Shown here: positions 1 through 5,749 of the stretch, piece after piece | Layout: each line of letters begins with the position of its first letter | Position numbering within the stretch: the stretch's first letter is position 1 | DNA from: Schaalia odontolytica | GTDB lineage: Bacteria > Actinomycetota > Actinomycetes > Actinomycetales > Actinomycetaceae | Length of the DNA stretch: 7,800 nt | Direction: 5' to 3' | Assembly (NCBI GenBank): GCA_958415245.1 | Contig: CATYYP010000081.1 | Location: forward strand, 1-7,800 | The notes under the pieces: model-generated | The model's input: the letters and a program-made list of their open reading frames with translations, nothing else | Databases searched by the model: none | Told to the model about the DNA's origin: nothing | Translations under genes and position numbers: made by a program

Positions 1-2
1 GC

Positions 3-113
3 GACATTCAGCGCAAGCGCCGCGAGGATGAGCGCCGCGCGCAGGAACAGCGTAAGCGCTCCGAGGATGAGGGGACCGACCCCGTCGAGGATTCCGGCGA
101 CGAGGCCAACTGA
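3..113 (+). CDS. C-terminal end of an unrecognised charged protein (partial)
   Basis: The frame is open from the window edge to a TGA at 111-113 and encodes 36 residues. They are almost all charged or polar: Arg/Lys/Glu/Gln-rich (RKRREDERRAQEQRKRSEDE) and then acidic, ending DSGDEAN. Third codon positions are strongly G/C, as in the real genes nearby, and this is the main argument that it is coding. Such a tail is a disordered or helical C-terminus and does not identify the family. The gene converges on the histidine phosphatase gene. An overlapping frame beginning at 28 is open to 306 but runs deep into the phosphatase gene and is best seen as a shadow. Confidence 0.5.
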   Translation, partial: DIQRKRREDERRAQEQRKRSEDEGTDPVEDSGDEAN

Positions 114-160
114 GCGACGCTCACACCATCAGCCTCGGGCACTACCCCACTGCGGCGCGG

Positions 161-175
161 CGCGACGCGGTCGCG
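161..175. terminator. Possible weak hairpin between convergent genes
   Basis: CGCGAC and GTCGCG form a 6-bp stem around a 3-base loop in the 111-bp gap between two convergent genes. There is no T-tract on either side. The location suits a shared terminator, but in DNA this GC-rich such a stem can occur by chance. Confidence 0.25.
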
Positions 176-224
176 GTACGACGCGAGGTGCCCCGGCCAG
201 CGCGGTCTGCCCCGACCAGCTCTG

Positions 225-893
225 TCAGCGGCGCAGGTCCGCCTGCGAGTCCCCCGGCGTCATGTCCTTCGCCATTGCGACGAGGTCCGCCGCGGGCTCC
301 GCGTAGGACGTGCCCACGAGCGTCGCACCCGAGAAGATAAATGACGTGATCGACGCGAGCGCACAGTGACGCGACTTCGGCGCGTGCGCCAGCGGTTGGC
401 CGTTCACGAAGCGCGTCAGCGTCACGATCGGATTCTGGTGGGACACGACGAGCGCCTCACGCCCCCGGGCCTCGCGCAGCGCCGAGGACAGGGCCGCGCT
501 CATACGCGACGCGATATCCCGATAGGGCTCGCCCCACGAGGGACGCAGCGGGTTGCAGTAGTACTTGAAGTACTTCGGGTTCGCGAGCATCGCGCGGTTG
601 GTGTTCACCGGCAGCCCCTCGAAGACGTTGTCCGACTCGATGAGGCGCGGATCAGACTGGATACTCAGGTCGTACGCGGCCGCCGTCGGAGCCGCCGTCA
701 ACTGCGCACGCAGCAGCGGCGACGAAATCACGCGAGCAATATCCGCACCCGAATCCACCAGATACTCAGCGGCGCGGGCAGCCATCGCATGCCCCAGCTC
801 CGTCAGCCCAAAACCGGGCAGCCGCCCGTACAAAACACCGTCGGGATTGTCCACCTCGCCGTGGCGCATAACGTGAATAATGGTGCGGTCCAT
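225..893 (-). CDS. Histidine phosphatase (phosphoglycerate mutase-like) family protein
   Basis: This 222-residue protein belongs to the histidine phosphatase superfamily, which transfers phosphate through a phospho-histidine on small phospho-substrates or proteins. Counting from the ATG at 893, the RHGE signature is at residues 10-13 (His11 is the expected nucleophile), an SPLLRA motif at 58-63 supplies the second Arg, and SHQNP at 151-155 carries the second catalytic His. A region with FEG near residue 91 fits the proton-donor loop. There is no signal peptide or membrane segment, so it should be cytosolic. The length suits a single-domain broad-specificity phosphatase. The frame can also begin at a TTG at 902, which would add three residues. 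I prefer the ATG because a TATACT hexamer at 902-907 overlaps that TTG, and no Shine-Dalgarno is present. The substrate cannot be read from sequence. Confidence 0.9.
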   Translation of the reverse strand: MDRTIIHVMRHGEVDNPDGVLYGRLPGFGLTELGHAMAARAAEYLVDSGADIARVISSPLLRAQLTAAPTAAAYDLSIQSDPRLIESDNVFEGLPVNTNRAMLANPKYFKYYCNPLRPSWGEPYRDIASRMSAALSSALREARGREALVVSHQNPIVTLTRFVNGQPLAHAPKSRHCALASITSFIFSGATLVGTSYAEPAADLVAMAKDMTPGDSQADLRR

Positions 894-901
894 AACACCC
901 A

Positions 902-907
902 AGTATA
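902..907 (-). promoter_or_regulatory. -10 element TATACT of a probable leaderless promoter
   Basis: On the minus strand TATACT (5 of 6 matches to TATAAT) ends 8 bases before the ATG at 893 of the phosphatase gene. Transcription would then start at or next to the ATG, giving a leaderless mRNA, which is common in Actinomycetota. No good -35 hexamer is seen, because the preceding terminator stem occupies that space. Confidence 0.5.
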
Positions 908-924
908 GGGCCCCGAATACACGA

Positions 925-950
925 GAGGCCCGACCAAAAGGTCGGGCCTC
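925..950 (-). terminator. Hairpin terminator after the small ribosomal protein gene
   Basis: GAGGCCCGACC and GGTCGGGCCTC form a perfect 11-bp stem closed by a 4-base loop (TTTT on the minus strand). It begins 7 bases after the stop codon of the bS22-like gene. It lacks a downstream T-run, as many actinobacterial terminators do. It insulates the upstream HTH/bS22 unit from the phosphatase promoter. Confidence 0.8.
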
Positions 951-957
951 CGCTCGC

Positions 958-1056
958 TCACTTCTTGTTGCGACGCTGGTGACGCGTCTTGCGCAGGAGC
1001 TTGCGGTGCTTCTTCTTCGCCATGCGCTTGCGGCGCTTCTTGATGACGGAGCCCAT
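958..1056 (-). CDS. Small ribosomal protein, AURKAIP1/COX24 domain (mycobacterial bS22-like)
   Basis: The ATG at 1056 opens a 32-residue, extremely basic protein (MGSVIKKRRKRMAKKKHRK at the start, RRNKK at the end; about 60% Lys/Arg). This matches the actinobacterial AURKAIP1/COX24 family. In mycobacterial ribosome structures the member of this family is a 30S subunit protein bound to 16S rRNA at the subunit interface, related to mitochondrial mS38. A strong Shine-Dalgarno (GGGAGG, 1063-1068) sits 6 bases before the ATG. It lies 84 bases downstream of the excisionase-type HTH gene, the same order as Rv0500A-Rv0500B in Mycobacterium tuberculosis, which supports the identification. A hairpin terminator follows directly. 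Its small size makes it easy to miss in automated annotation. Confidence 0.93.
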   Translation of the reverse strand: MGSVIKKRRKRMAKKKHRKLLRKTRHQRRNKK

Positions 1057-1111
1057 GGGGTTCCTCCCTCGTAGTGTGTGCGGCAGAGGTACTACCGCTG
1101 ATGGATGATGG

Positions 1112-1128
1112 GTGCCCGAGCCGGGCAC
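1112..1128 (-). other. Short hairpin between the HTH and bS22-like genes
   Basis: GTGCCCG and CGGGCAC form a perfect 7-bp stem around a 3-base loop, starting 13 bases after the HTH stop codon. There is no T-tract. It could partly terminate transcription, act as a processing or stability element allowing more bS22 than HTH mRNA, or mark a separate downstream promoter. The sequence does not decide between these. Confidence 0.4.
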
Positions 1129-1140
1129 ATCGTGCCTATA

Positions 1141-1359
1141 CTACCCGCCAATGACGCGAGCCTGGTCACCAGAGTGATCTGCCATACCGGCCTGAATCAT
1201 CTGGGCGACCGCGGCCTCCGGGACTCGGAAGCTCTTTCCGACGCGAATCGCGGGCATTTCGCCACTGTGAATCAAGCGGTACACAGTCATCTTAGAGACG
1301 CGCATGATGTCCGCCACTTCCGTGACAGTCATAAAGCGCGGCGCCGACTGCTGTTCCAT
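1141..1359 (-). CDS. Excisionase/BldC-type helix-turn-helix DNA-binding protein
   Basis: This 72-residue protein is almost entirely one MerR/excisionase-like winged HTH. The segment MTVTEVADIMRVSKMTVYRL (residues 10-29) is the helix-turn-helix. GEMPAIRVGKSFRVPEAAV (33-51) forms the wing and the start of the last helix. It closely resembles Rv0500A of M. tuberculosis by recalled sequence and by position immediately before the bS22-like gene. The family includes BldC of Streptomyces, a small developmental DNA-binding regulator. Here it is chromosomal, with no integrase nearby, so a phage excisionase role is unlikely. The ATG at 1359 has a GGGAG Shine-Dalgarno about 7 bases upstream. It is divergent from ktrB, and the 142-bp gap could carry operators for both directions. 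The regulon is unknown. Confidence 0.9.
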   Translation of the reverse strand: MEQQSAPRFMTVTEVADIMRVSKMTVYRLIHSGEMPAIRVGKSFRVPEAAVAQMIQAGMADHSGDQARVIGG

Positions 1360-1430
1360 TAATGACTCCCAGATATGCTCGCGAGGCGCGCTAAACCCGA
1401 TTCGTTCACCGCTTACGTAGCCTCACGAAA

Positions 1431-1436
1431 TATACT
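1431..1436 (+). promoter_or_regulatory. Candidate -10 element TATACT for ktrB
   Basis: TATACT matches the -10 consensus at 5 of 6 positions and would place the start near 1443, giving a leader of about 60 bases that contains the inverted repeat at 1457-1483. No clear -35 is seen. On the opposite strand TAGTAT (1432-1437), with a TTGCAG at 1457-1462 upstream (19-base spacer), could serve the HTH gene, so this is a divergent promoter region. Confidence 0.4.
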
Positions 1437-1456
1437 ACTGCCCAACCGCATGGAAA

Positions 1457-1483
1457 CTGCAACTTTGTCCACTTTTGTTGCAG
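1457..1483. promoter_or_regulatory. Inverted repeat CTGCAAC-N13-GTTGCAG upstream of ktrB
   Basis: CTGCAAC (1457-1463) and GTTGCAG (1477-1483) are perfect inverted 7-mers with centres 20 bp apart, close to two helical turns. It ends 7 bases before the ktrB Shine-Dalgarno AAGGAG (1491-1496). This spacing suits a dimeric regulator contacting two major grooves. As RNA it would instead be a stem with a 13-base loop in the ktrB leader. The divergent HTH protein is one candidate binder; this is inference. Confidence 0.4.
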
Positions 1484-1501
1484 AGTCGTTAAGGAGCATC
1501 G

Positions 1502-3064
1502 ATGGCACCGGCACACAAGGGTCGTCAGCAGCGAGGCAAGAACCCTCGCTTACGTCCCGAACCCGGAGCCACCCGCTCCCTGATGCGCAGACGCGCCACG
1601 GCCTCGTCCCCCGTACTCTCCGAGGAACCGCTGAACCCGCAGCCCTCCCCCGTCGTACGCCGCGTCCCCGAAGGCCCACAGAACCCCCACGGCGAGGTAC
1701 CCACCACAACCGTGCAGCGCGTGCGCGCGTGGCTGTCCAAGCAGGCCCGGTATTCACCCGCACGCCTCGCTCTGGGCACATTCGCACTCATCATCGGCGT
1801 CATCACGGCGCTCCTGATGTTGCCAATCTCCTCCTCTTCCGACACGTCTGCTCCCTTCGTCGACGTTCTCTTCACCGCCGTGTCCGCGGTCTGCGTCACC
1901 GGCCTGACCACCGTCGACACCGCGACCTACTGGTCCCCCTTCGGGCAGGCAGTCATCGCCGCCGGCATCGTCGTCGGCGGCCTGGGCGTCATGACCCTCG
2001 CGTCGATCCTCGGATTCGCTGTCTCACGCCACCTCGGCCTCACCCAGCGCATGCTCGCCACACAGGAAACCGGCACCGGCGCCATGGGCCAGATCTCCCT
2101 CCTGCTCAAAGCCGTCATCGCGACATCGCTGACCATGCAGGCCCTCCTGGCCGCCGTGTTCCTCCCGCGCTTCCTGTCGATGGGCATCGACCCCGTACGC
2201 GCCGTGTGGGACGCCGTCTTCATGGCGATCTCCGTGTTCAATAACGCAGGCTTCGTCATCCTCCCCGAAGGCCTCTCCCCCCACGTCACCGACTGGTGGA
2301 TGCTCATCCCCATCATCCTGGGCACCACCGTGGGCGCCATCGGCTTCCCCGTCATCATGGACGTCGCCAAGAACCTGCGCACACCCCGGCGCTGGCGGCT
2401 CCACACTAAGCTCACCCTGTCGACCTACCTGATCCTCGCATTCGTGGGGGCACTCGCCCTGGCGCTCACCGAGTGGAACAATCCCGCGACCCTGGGTGCG
2501 ATCGACACTCCCTCCAAGATTCTCAACGCGATGCTCGCCGGCGTGAACTCCCGCTCGTCCGGACTGTCTGCCCTGGACGTCGGCGCCATGCAGACCCAGA
2601 CCCACTTCGTGCAGGACATCCTCATGATGATTGGCGGCGGCTCCGCATCCACGGCGGGCGGCGTGAAGGTTACAACTTTTGCCGTTCTCGTCTTGGCCGT
2701 CATCGCTGAGGCGCGAGGCGACCGCGACATCGAGACCTTCGGGCGACGCATCCCCACGAGCGCCGTCCGACTGGCGGTTGCCGTGTCGCTGCTGGGCCTG
2801 GCGCTCGTGGCCGTGTCCGTCGTCCTGCTGCTGTCAATGACGGACTATTCTCTCGACATCATCCTGTTCGAGACCGCCTCCGCGTTCGCGACAGTAGGCT
2901 TGTCCACCGGCATCACCCCAGTCTTGCCCGTCGGCGCCAAGTACGTGCTGATTTTCCTCATGTTCGCCGGCCGTACCGGCTCCATGACGGTGGCCGCGGC
3001 GCTCGCCCTGCGCGAGCGCTCCCGCGTCATCCGCATGCCGGAAGAACGACCGATCATCGGCTGA
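1502..3064 (+). CDS. ktrB: TrkH/KtrB-family potassium uptake channel subunit
   Basis: This 520-residue integral membrane protein forms the ion-conducting subunit of a Ktr/Trk K+ uptake system in the cytoplasmic membrane. It shows the four pseudo-repeat pore loops of the superfamily: VTGLTT (132-137, filter Gly134), FNNAG (246-250), NSRSSG (349-354, Gly354) and ATVGLS (463-468, Gly466). The flexible gate is the Gly/Ser/Thr-rich GGSASTAGGVKV stretch at 379-390, and the conserved gate-blocking Arg lies in AGRTG (489-493). Residues 1-85 are a basic, Pro-rich cytosolic extension, longer than in typical KtrB. The ATG at 1502 has AAGGAG 5 bases upstream, which fixes the start. The partner RCK subunit is 1.9 kb downstream, separated by repeats and a nuclease-like gene; in many actinobacteria the two are adjacent. 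The name ktrB rather than trkH reflects the single-RCK partner. Confidence 0.95.
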   Translation: MAPAHKGRQQRGKNPRLRPEPGATRSLMRRRATASSPVLSEEPLNPQPSPVVRRVPEGPQNPHGEVPTTTVQRVRAWLSKQARYSPARLALGTFALIIGVITALLMLPISSSSDTSAPFVDVLFTAVSAVCVTGLTTVDTATYWSPFGQAVIAAGIVVGGLGVMTLASILGFAVSRHLGLTQRMLATQETGTGAMGQISLLLKAVIATSLTMQALLAAVFLPRFLSMGIDPVRAVWDAVFMAISVFNNAGFVILPEGLSPHVTDWWMLIPIILGTTVGAIGFPVIMDVAKNLRTPRRWRLHTKLTLSTYLILAFVGALALALTEWNNPATLGAIDTPSKILNAMLAGVNSRSSGLSALDVGAMQTQTHFVQDILMMIGGGSASTAGGVKVTTFAVLVLAVIAEARGDRDIETFGRRIPTSAVRLAVAVSLLGLALVAVSVVLLLSMTDYSLDIILFETASAFATVGLSTGITPVLPVGAKYVLIFLMFAGRTGSMTVAAALALRERSRVIRMPEERPIIG

Positions 3065-3076
3065 TTGCGGGGGCGC

Positions 3077-3559
3077 CTGGCACTCGCGCTTAAAACCCGT
3101 GACACCACTGCGCGGATCCAACCACCCAAAACAGTCCCATCCACGCCCGCAAAGGCGACGTGGGTTTCACGAGCCGCGCCAACCACGCCAGCAAAGGCGA
3201 TGCCGGTTGCACGAACAACCGAAGAACACAACCCACACCACCACCGCAAGGCCCCGCACATACCCGCATGAAACCCACGACACCAATGTGCAGCGGCTGA
3301 CCCTCACGTTTGAAACCCACGACACCAATGCGCAGCAGCTGACACTCGCGCTTGAAACCCACGACACCAATGCGCAGCGGCTGACCCTCACGTTTGAAAC
3401 CCACGACACCAATGCACGGCTCCAACCACCCAAAACGGGCGCATTCACGCCCGCAAAGGTGACACCGGTTTCACAAGCCGCACCAACCAAACCCGCAAAG
3501 GCGACGCCGGTTTCACAAACAGCCGACAAACACAACCGGCAGCACCGCCCCCAGGCCCC
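3077..3559. repeat. Nested intergenic repeat region (42-bp period, 304-bp duplication)
   Basis: This gene-free region starts 12 bases after the ktrB stop. Two unit types share a 42-bp period. Type R contains GAAACCCACGACACC, and type U contains CCCGCAAAGGCGA followed by GGTTTCAC. The order is degenerate R (3091), U (3146), U (3188), tail, R, R, R, partial R (3269-3416), spacer, U (3450), U (3492), tail to 3559. The block 3091-3255 matches 3395-3559 at a constant offset of 304 bases without visible indels, so a compound unit has been duplicated. The plus strand is rich in A and C. Since 42 is divisible by 3, several frames stay open by construction; none has a convincing start signal. No coding function is assigned. 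Confidence 0.85.
3269..3416. repeat. 42-bp tandem repeat array, 3.5 units
   Basis: Units start at 3269, 3311, 3353 and 3395, each with TGAAACCCACGACACCAATG. The first and third are nearly identical. The second differs by CAGCAGCTGACACTCGCGCT in its second half, and the fourth diverges after about 22 bases into the spacer. An alternation of two variants suggests expansion as a pair (84 bp). The whole unit is conserved, with no variable spacers, so it is not a CRISPR. Confidence 0.9.
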
Positions 3560-3578
3560 CGACTCCCATCACCGCGAC

Positions 3579-3616
3579 TTATCCACAGGCAAGATGCTGA
3601 ACACCAGTTATCCACA
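3579..3616 (+). other. Two perfect DnaA-box sequences in direct orientation
   Basis: TTATCCACA occurs at 3579-3587 and again at 3608-3616, 29 bases apart, both followed by GG (TTATCCACAGG). This 9-mer is the strict high-affinity DnaA box consensus. Only two are present, with no dnaA, dnaN or AT-rich unwinding element, so this is not a chromosomal origin. They lie about 90 bases upstream of the DUF559 gene and could be DnaA-titration or regulatory sites. Binding is not shown by sequence alone. Confidence 0.6.
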
Positions 3617-3706
3617 GGGGCACAATTCCAGCTTTTCATCTCACTCTCGGAGAGCGATCATCCATCAATCAGGCCCATATCCGCAGCTACACATGGTGGT
3701 GTCCAA

Positions 3707-4720
3707 TTGTTACCTGAACTCGTCACATCCGTCAGATCGTCGCTTCGCGTTGTTGGCATTCATGGAACGAAAGTACAGCTGCATCGCCTCAGAAAGAACG
3801 GCGACATTCTGAGGATTCTGCCTGGTATTTACCTGCCAGCGGGAATCCTCACTGGTGCCTCCTCAACCGAATGCCACGAAATTACATTCATTGCGCGTTT
3901 AGCCGCTCTGAGCATCCGCTATCCCACGTATGTTCTCAGTGGGCCGAGCGCCGCTTTTCTCCTAGGGTTACCGACCACGTGCCGCTTGAAGGATCTGTTC
4001 GTGTACGCAAACAGCCTTAATGGAACACGAAAGATCGTATTTCCTCATGTTGTCACTCCTGATGGAACTAGAATTCCGGGAACTACAATCAGCACGTGCC
4101 GGCCAAGCCATACGGTTCCAGCTATCGAGTACTTGGACTTCCGCATCGCCACACCGGCGCGAGTTGTCGTTGACTGCGCCCGCCTGTTGGCCGACAAGCA
4201 CGGGTTCTCCATCGCCTGCGCGGGGTTGGCCCACGCGTGCCAGTTTGATCGTTTTCGTCAGGCTGAGTCACGTGCCCGCCAGGAGGAGGCACGCAAAGAG
4301 TTCCACAAAGCATTGGCTCACACTCCCCTCAACACCGTCGGACGTGAGCGCGCCCGATGGATCATTGACCACGCTGACGCTGGATGCGAGTCTCCGGGCG
4401 AGGCCCTCGTGTTGCTCGCGCTGTTGCGCGCGGGTATCAACGGCATGACCACTCAGGAGGAAGTCCATATCGATGGCCACGCGTACTTCATTGATATTAC
4501 GCTGCCCAACCTGAAGATAGCTATCGAGTTCGACGGGCGAATCAAATACGGGGACACCGTCGATCAAGTACACGACAGCATTGAGGCCGAGCGGCGTCGG
4601 CAGCGCGACCTTGAACGCGACGGGTGGACAGTCATTCGTGTCCGATGGTCGGATCTTCGCGTCATCGACGAGGTCGTCGCCCAGGTTCTGGTCGCCATCC
4701 GCACGAGGGTAGGACGTTAG
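3707..4720 (+). CDS. Orphan DUF559 / restriction-endonuclease-fold protein with AbiEi-like N-terminus
   Basis: This 337-residue protein has two recognisable parts. Residues 1-45 resemble the winged-helix start of AbiEi-type antitoxins (LRKNGDILRILPGIYLPA, 28-45). Residues 225-330 look like the DUF559/Vsr-like PD-(D/E)XK fold: ESPGE (228-232), FIDITLP (261-267), IAIEFDGR (271-278), ERRRQRDLERDGW (295-307) and RVRW (311-314). Asp263, Glu274 and Asp276 are candidate metal ligands. The family is widespread in Actinomycetota as single genes of unknown role; nuclease activity is inferred from fold only. No AbiEii toxin gene accompanies it. The first in-frame start is the TTG at 3707 with only a weak GGTGG upstream, so the true start is uncertain. 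Codons are less GC-biased than those of ktrB and ktrA (ATT, TCA and AGG are used freely), and it separates the two, suggesting acquisition. Confidence 0.85.
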   Translation: MLPELVTSVRSSLRVVGIHGTKVQLHRLRKNGDILRILPGIYLPAGILTGASSTECHEITFIARLAALSIRYPTYVLSGPSAAFLLGLPTTCRLKDLFVYANSLNGTRKIVFPHVVTPDGTRIPGTTISTCRPSHTVPAIEYLDFRIATPARVVVDCARLLADKHGFSIACAGLAHACQFDRFRQAESRARQEEARKEFHKALAHTPLNTVGRERARWIIDHADAGCESPGEALVLLALLRAGINGMTTQEEVHIDGHAYFIDITLPNLKIAIEFDGRIKYGDTVDQVHDSIEAERRRQRDLERDGWTVIRVRWSDLRVIDEVVAQVLVAIRTRVGR

Positions 4721-4734
4721 CGACCAAGTAAAGA

Positions 4735-4756
4735 TGTTTCACGCGTGTTTCACGCG
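4735..4756. repeat. 11-bp tandem direct repeat TGTTTCACGCG x2
   Basis: Two exact copies follow each other 14 bases after the DUF559 stop codon. Each shares GTTTCAC with the U units of the repeat region upstream of that gene (3164, 3468, 3510), so related short sequence lies on both sides of the DUF559 gene. The rest of the 264-bp gap before ktrA shows no gene, RNA or clear promoter that I can support. Confidence 0.6.
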
Positions 4757-4984
4757 CACCGACCGGATACCGACACCGGTACCGCAACGAACCTGGCCAG
4801 CCCCATTGAACTCGGCTAAACGCCATTCCCTCGCACGACGGCAACATCCTCACGCCACAGATCATGCGCCCCTGAGCTATTCGCAGGCACCATCATGCTC
4901 ACCAACGCATCCACGTCGGCTCGCTAGACCACGCTGACGGCCGCAGCGTTCGCGTTGGGGGCGTGCGCAGGGAAGAATGGGGGC

Positions 4985-5662
4985 ATGGCAGATGAACGCG
5001 AGTCAAAGGAACTCCAGTCGGGAACGCTCGTCATCGGGCTCGGCCGTTTCGGCTCCGCCGTGGCGGTGACGCAGGACCAGCTGGGCTACGAGATCCTGGC
5101 CGTCGAAAAGAACCCCGCCCGCGTGCAGGCTTTCGCGGGTCGTTTCCCGCTCGTCGAGGCGGATGCGACGTCCAAGGATGCGCTCGAGCAGCTGGGGGCG
5201 CGGGAGTTCCGTAGCGCCGTTGTCGGCGTGGGTTCCTCGCTGGAGGCGGCGGTGCTCATTACCGCGAACCTGGTCGACATGGGTATTTCTTCGATCTGGG
5301 TGAAGGCGACGTCTTCTCAGCATGGCCGCATCCTCCGCCGCGTGGGTGCCCACCATGTCGTCTACCCCGACCTGGACGCAGGCAAGCGTACTGCGCACCT
5401 GGTGGGTGGCCGCATGGTCGACTACATCGAGATGGAGAAGGACGGCTTTTCCATCATGAAGTTGCGCCCGCCGCAGGAGGTGCGCGGCTTCTCCCTTGAG
5501 GAGCTCGACCTGCGTGGCCGCTACGGCGTGAACGTGCTGGCGATCCGCCGTCCCAAGCAGCGCTTCGAGTACGCGGACTCGTCGACGCGTATCAACGCGG
5601 ACGACGAGATCATCGTGTCGGGTGACTCGCATCTGCTGGAGTACTTCGCGAATAGGCCGTAG
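4985..5662 (+). CDS. ktrA: TrkA/KtrA-family RCK regulatory subunit of K+ uptake
   Basis: This 225-residue cytosolic protein is the gating ring subunit for a TrkH/KtrB channel. An RCK_N Rossmann domain (about 13-130) carries the nucleotide-binding GLGRFG at 18-23, with Glu41 (AVEKN) at the end of strand two as the likely ribose-binding residue, and VEADAT at 57-62. An RCK_C domain spans about 140-222 (VDYIEM to SGDSHLLEYF); in KtrA relatives this domain binds cyclic di-AMP. One RCK pair and about 220 residues fit KtrA, not the double-length E. coli TrkA. The ATG at 4985 is preferred (AGGGAA at 4970-4975, 8-base spacing); a TTG at 4955 would add ten residues not typical of the family. No clear promoter was found upstream. 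A strong hairpin terminator follows 13 bases after the stop. Confidence 0.94.
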   Translation: MADERESKELQSGTLVIGLGRFGSAVAVTQDQLGYEILAVEKNPARVQAFAGRFPLVEADATSKDALEQLGAREFRSAVVGVGSSLEAAVLITANLVDMGISSIWVKATSSQHGRILRRVGAHHVVYPDLDAGKRTAHLVGGRMVDYIEMEKDGFSIMKLRPPQEVRGFSLEELDLRGRYGVNVLAIRRPKQRFEYADSSTRINADDEIIVSGDSHLLEYFANRP

Positions 5663-5675
5663 GCGGTCTGTACGC

Positions 5676-5713
5676 AGGAGGGCCCCGCACAGTGATCTGT
5701 GCGGGGCCCTCCT
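5676..5713. terminator. Strong bidirectional-type hairpin terminator
   Basis: AGGAGGGCCCCGCACAG pairs perfectly with CTGTGCGGGGCCCTCCT (17-bp stem) around the loop TGAT. It lies between the convergent ends of ktrA and the His-rich protein gene and can serve both. There is no T-tract on either side. Confidence 0.88.
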
Positions 5714-5749
5714 ATCGTCACGTGAGGACGAGGCCGGGGCCGTTCACGC

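Noticed and set aside
366..908. Arg-rich plus-strand frame over the phosphatase gene
   Set aside because: The opposite strand carries RHGE and SHQNP motifs of a known family; this frame is a GC-rich shadow.
3269..3416. CRISPR-like array
   Set aside because: Units are conserved along their full 42 bases with no variable spacers, and no cas genes are present.
3579..3616. Replication origin
   Set aside because: Only two DnaA boxes, with no dnaA/dnaN, box cluster or AT-rich unwinding region.
3090..3812. Long open frames across the repeats (minus 3090-3425 and 3167-3535, plus 3099-3812), including a 14-residue protein repeat with GVVGFKRE
   Set aside because: The repeat period of 42 is a multiple of 3, so several frames on both strands stay open together. 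None has a convincing Shine-Dalgarno, and the plus frame runs into the start of the DUF559 gene.
4735..4756. parS-like ParB site (TGTTTCACG start)
   Set aside because: Only the first nine bases match; the second half is a direct repeat instead of the required inverted GTGAAACA.
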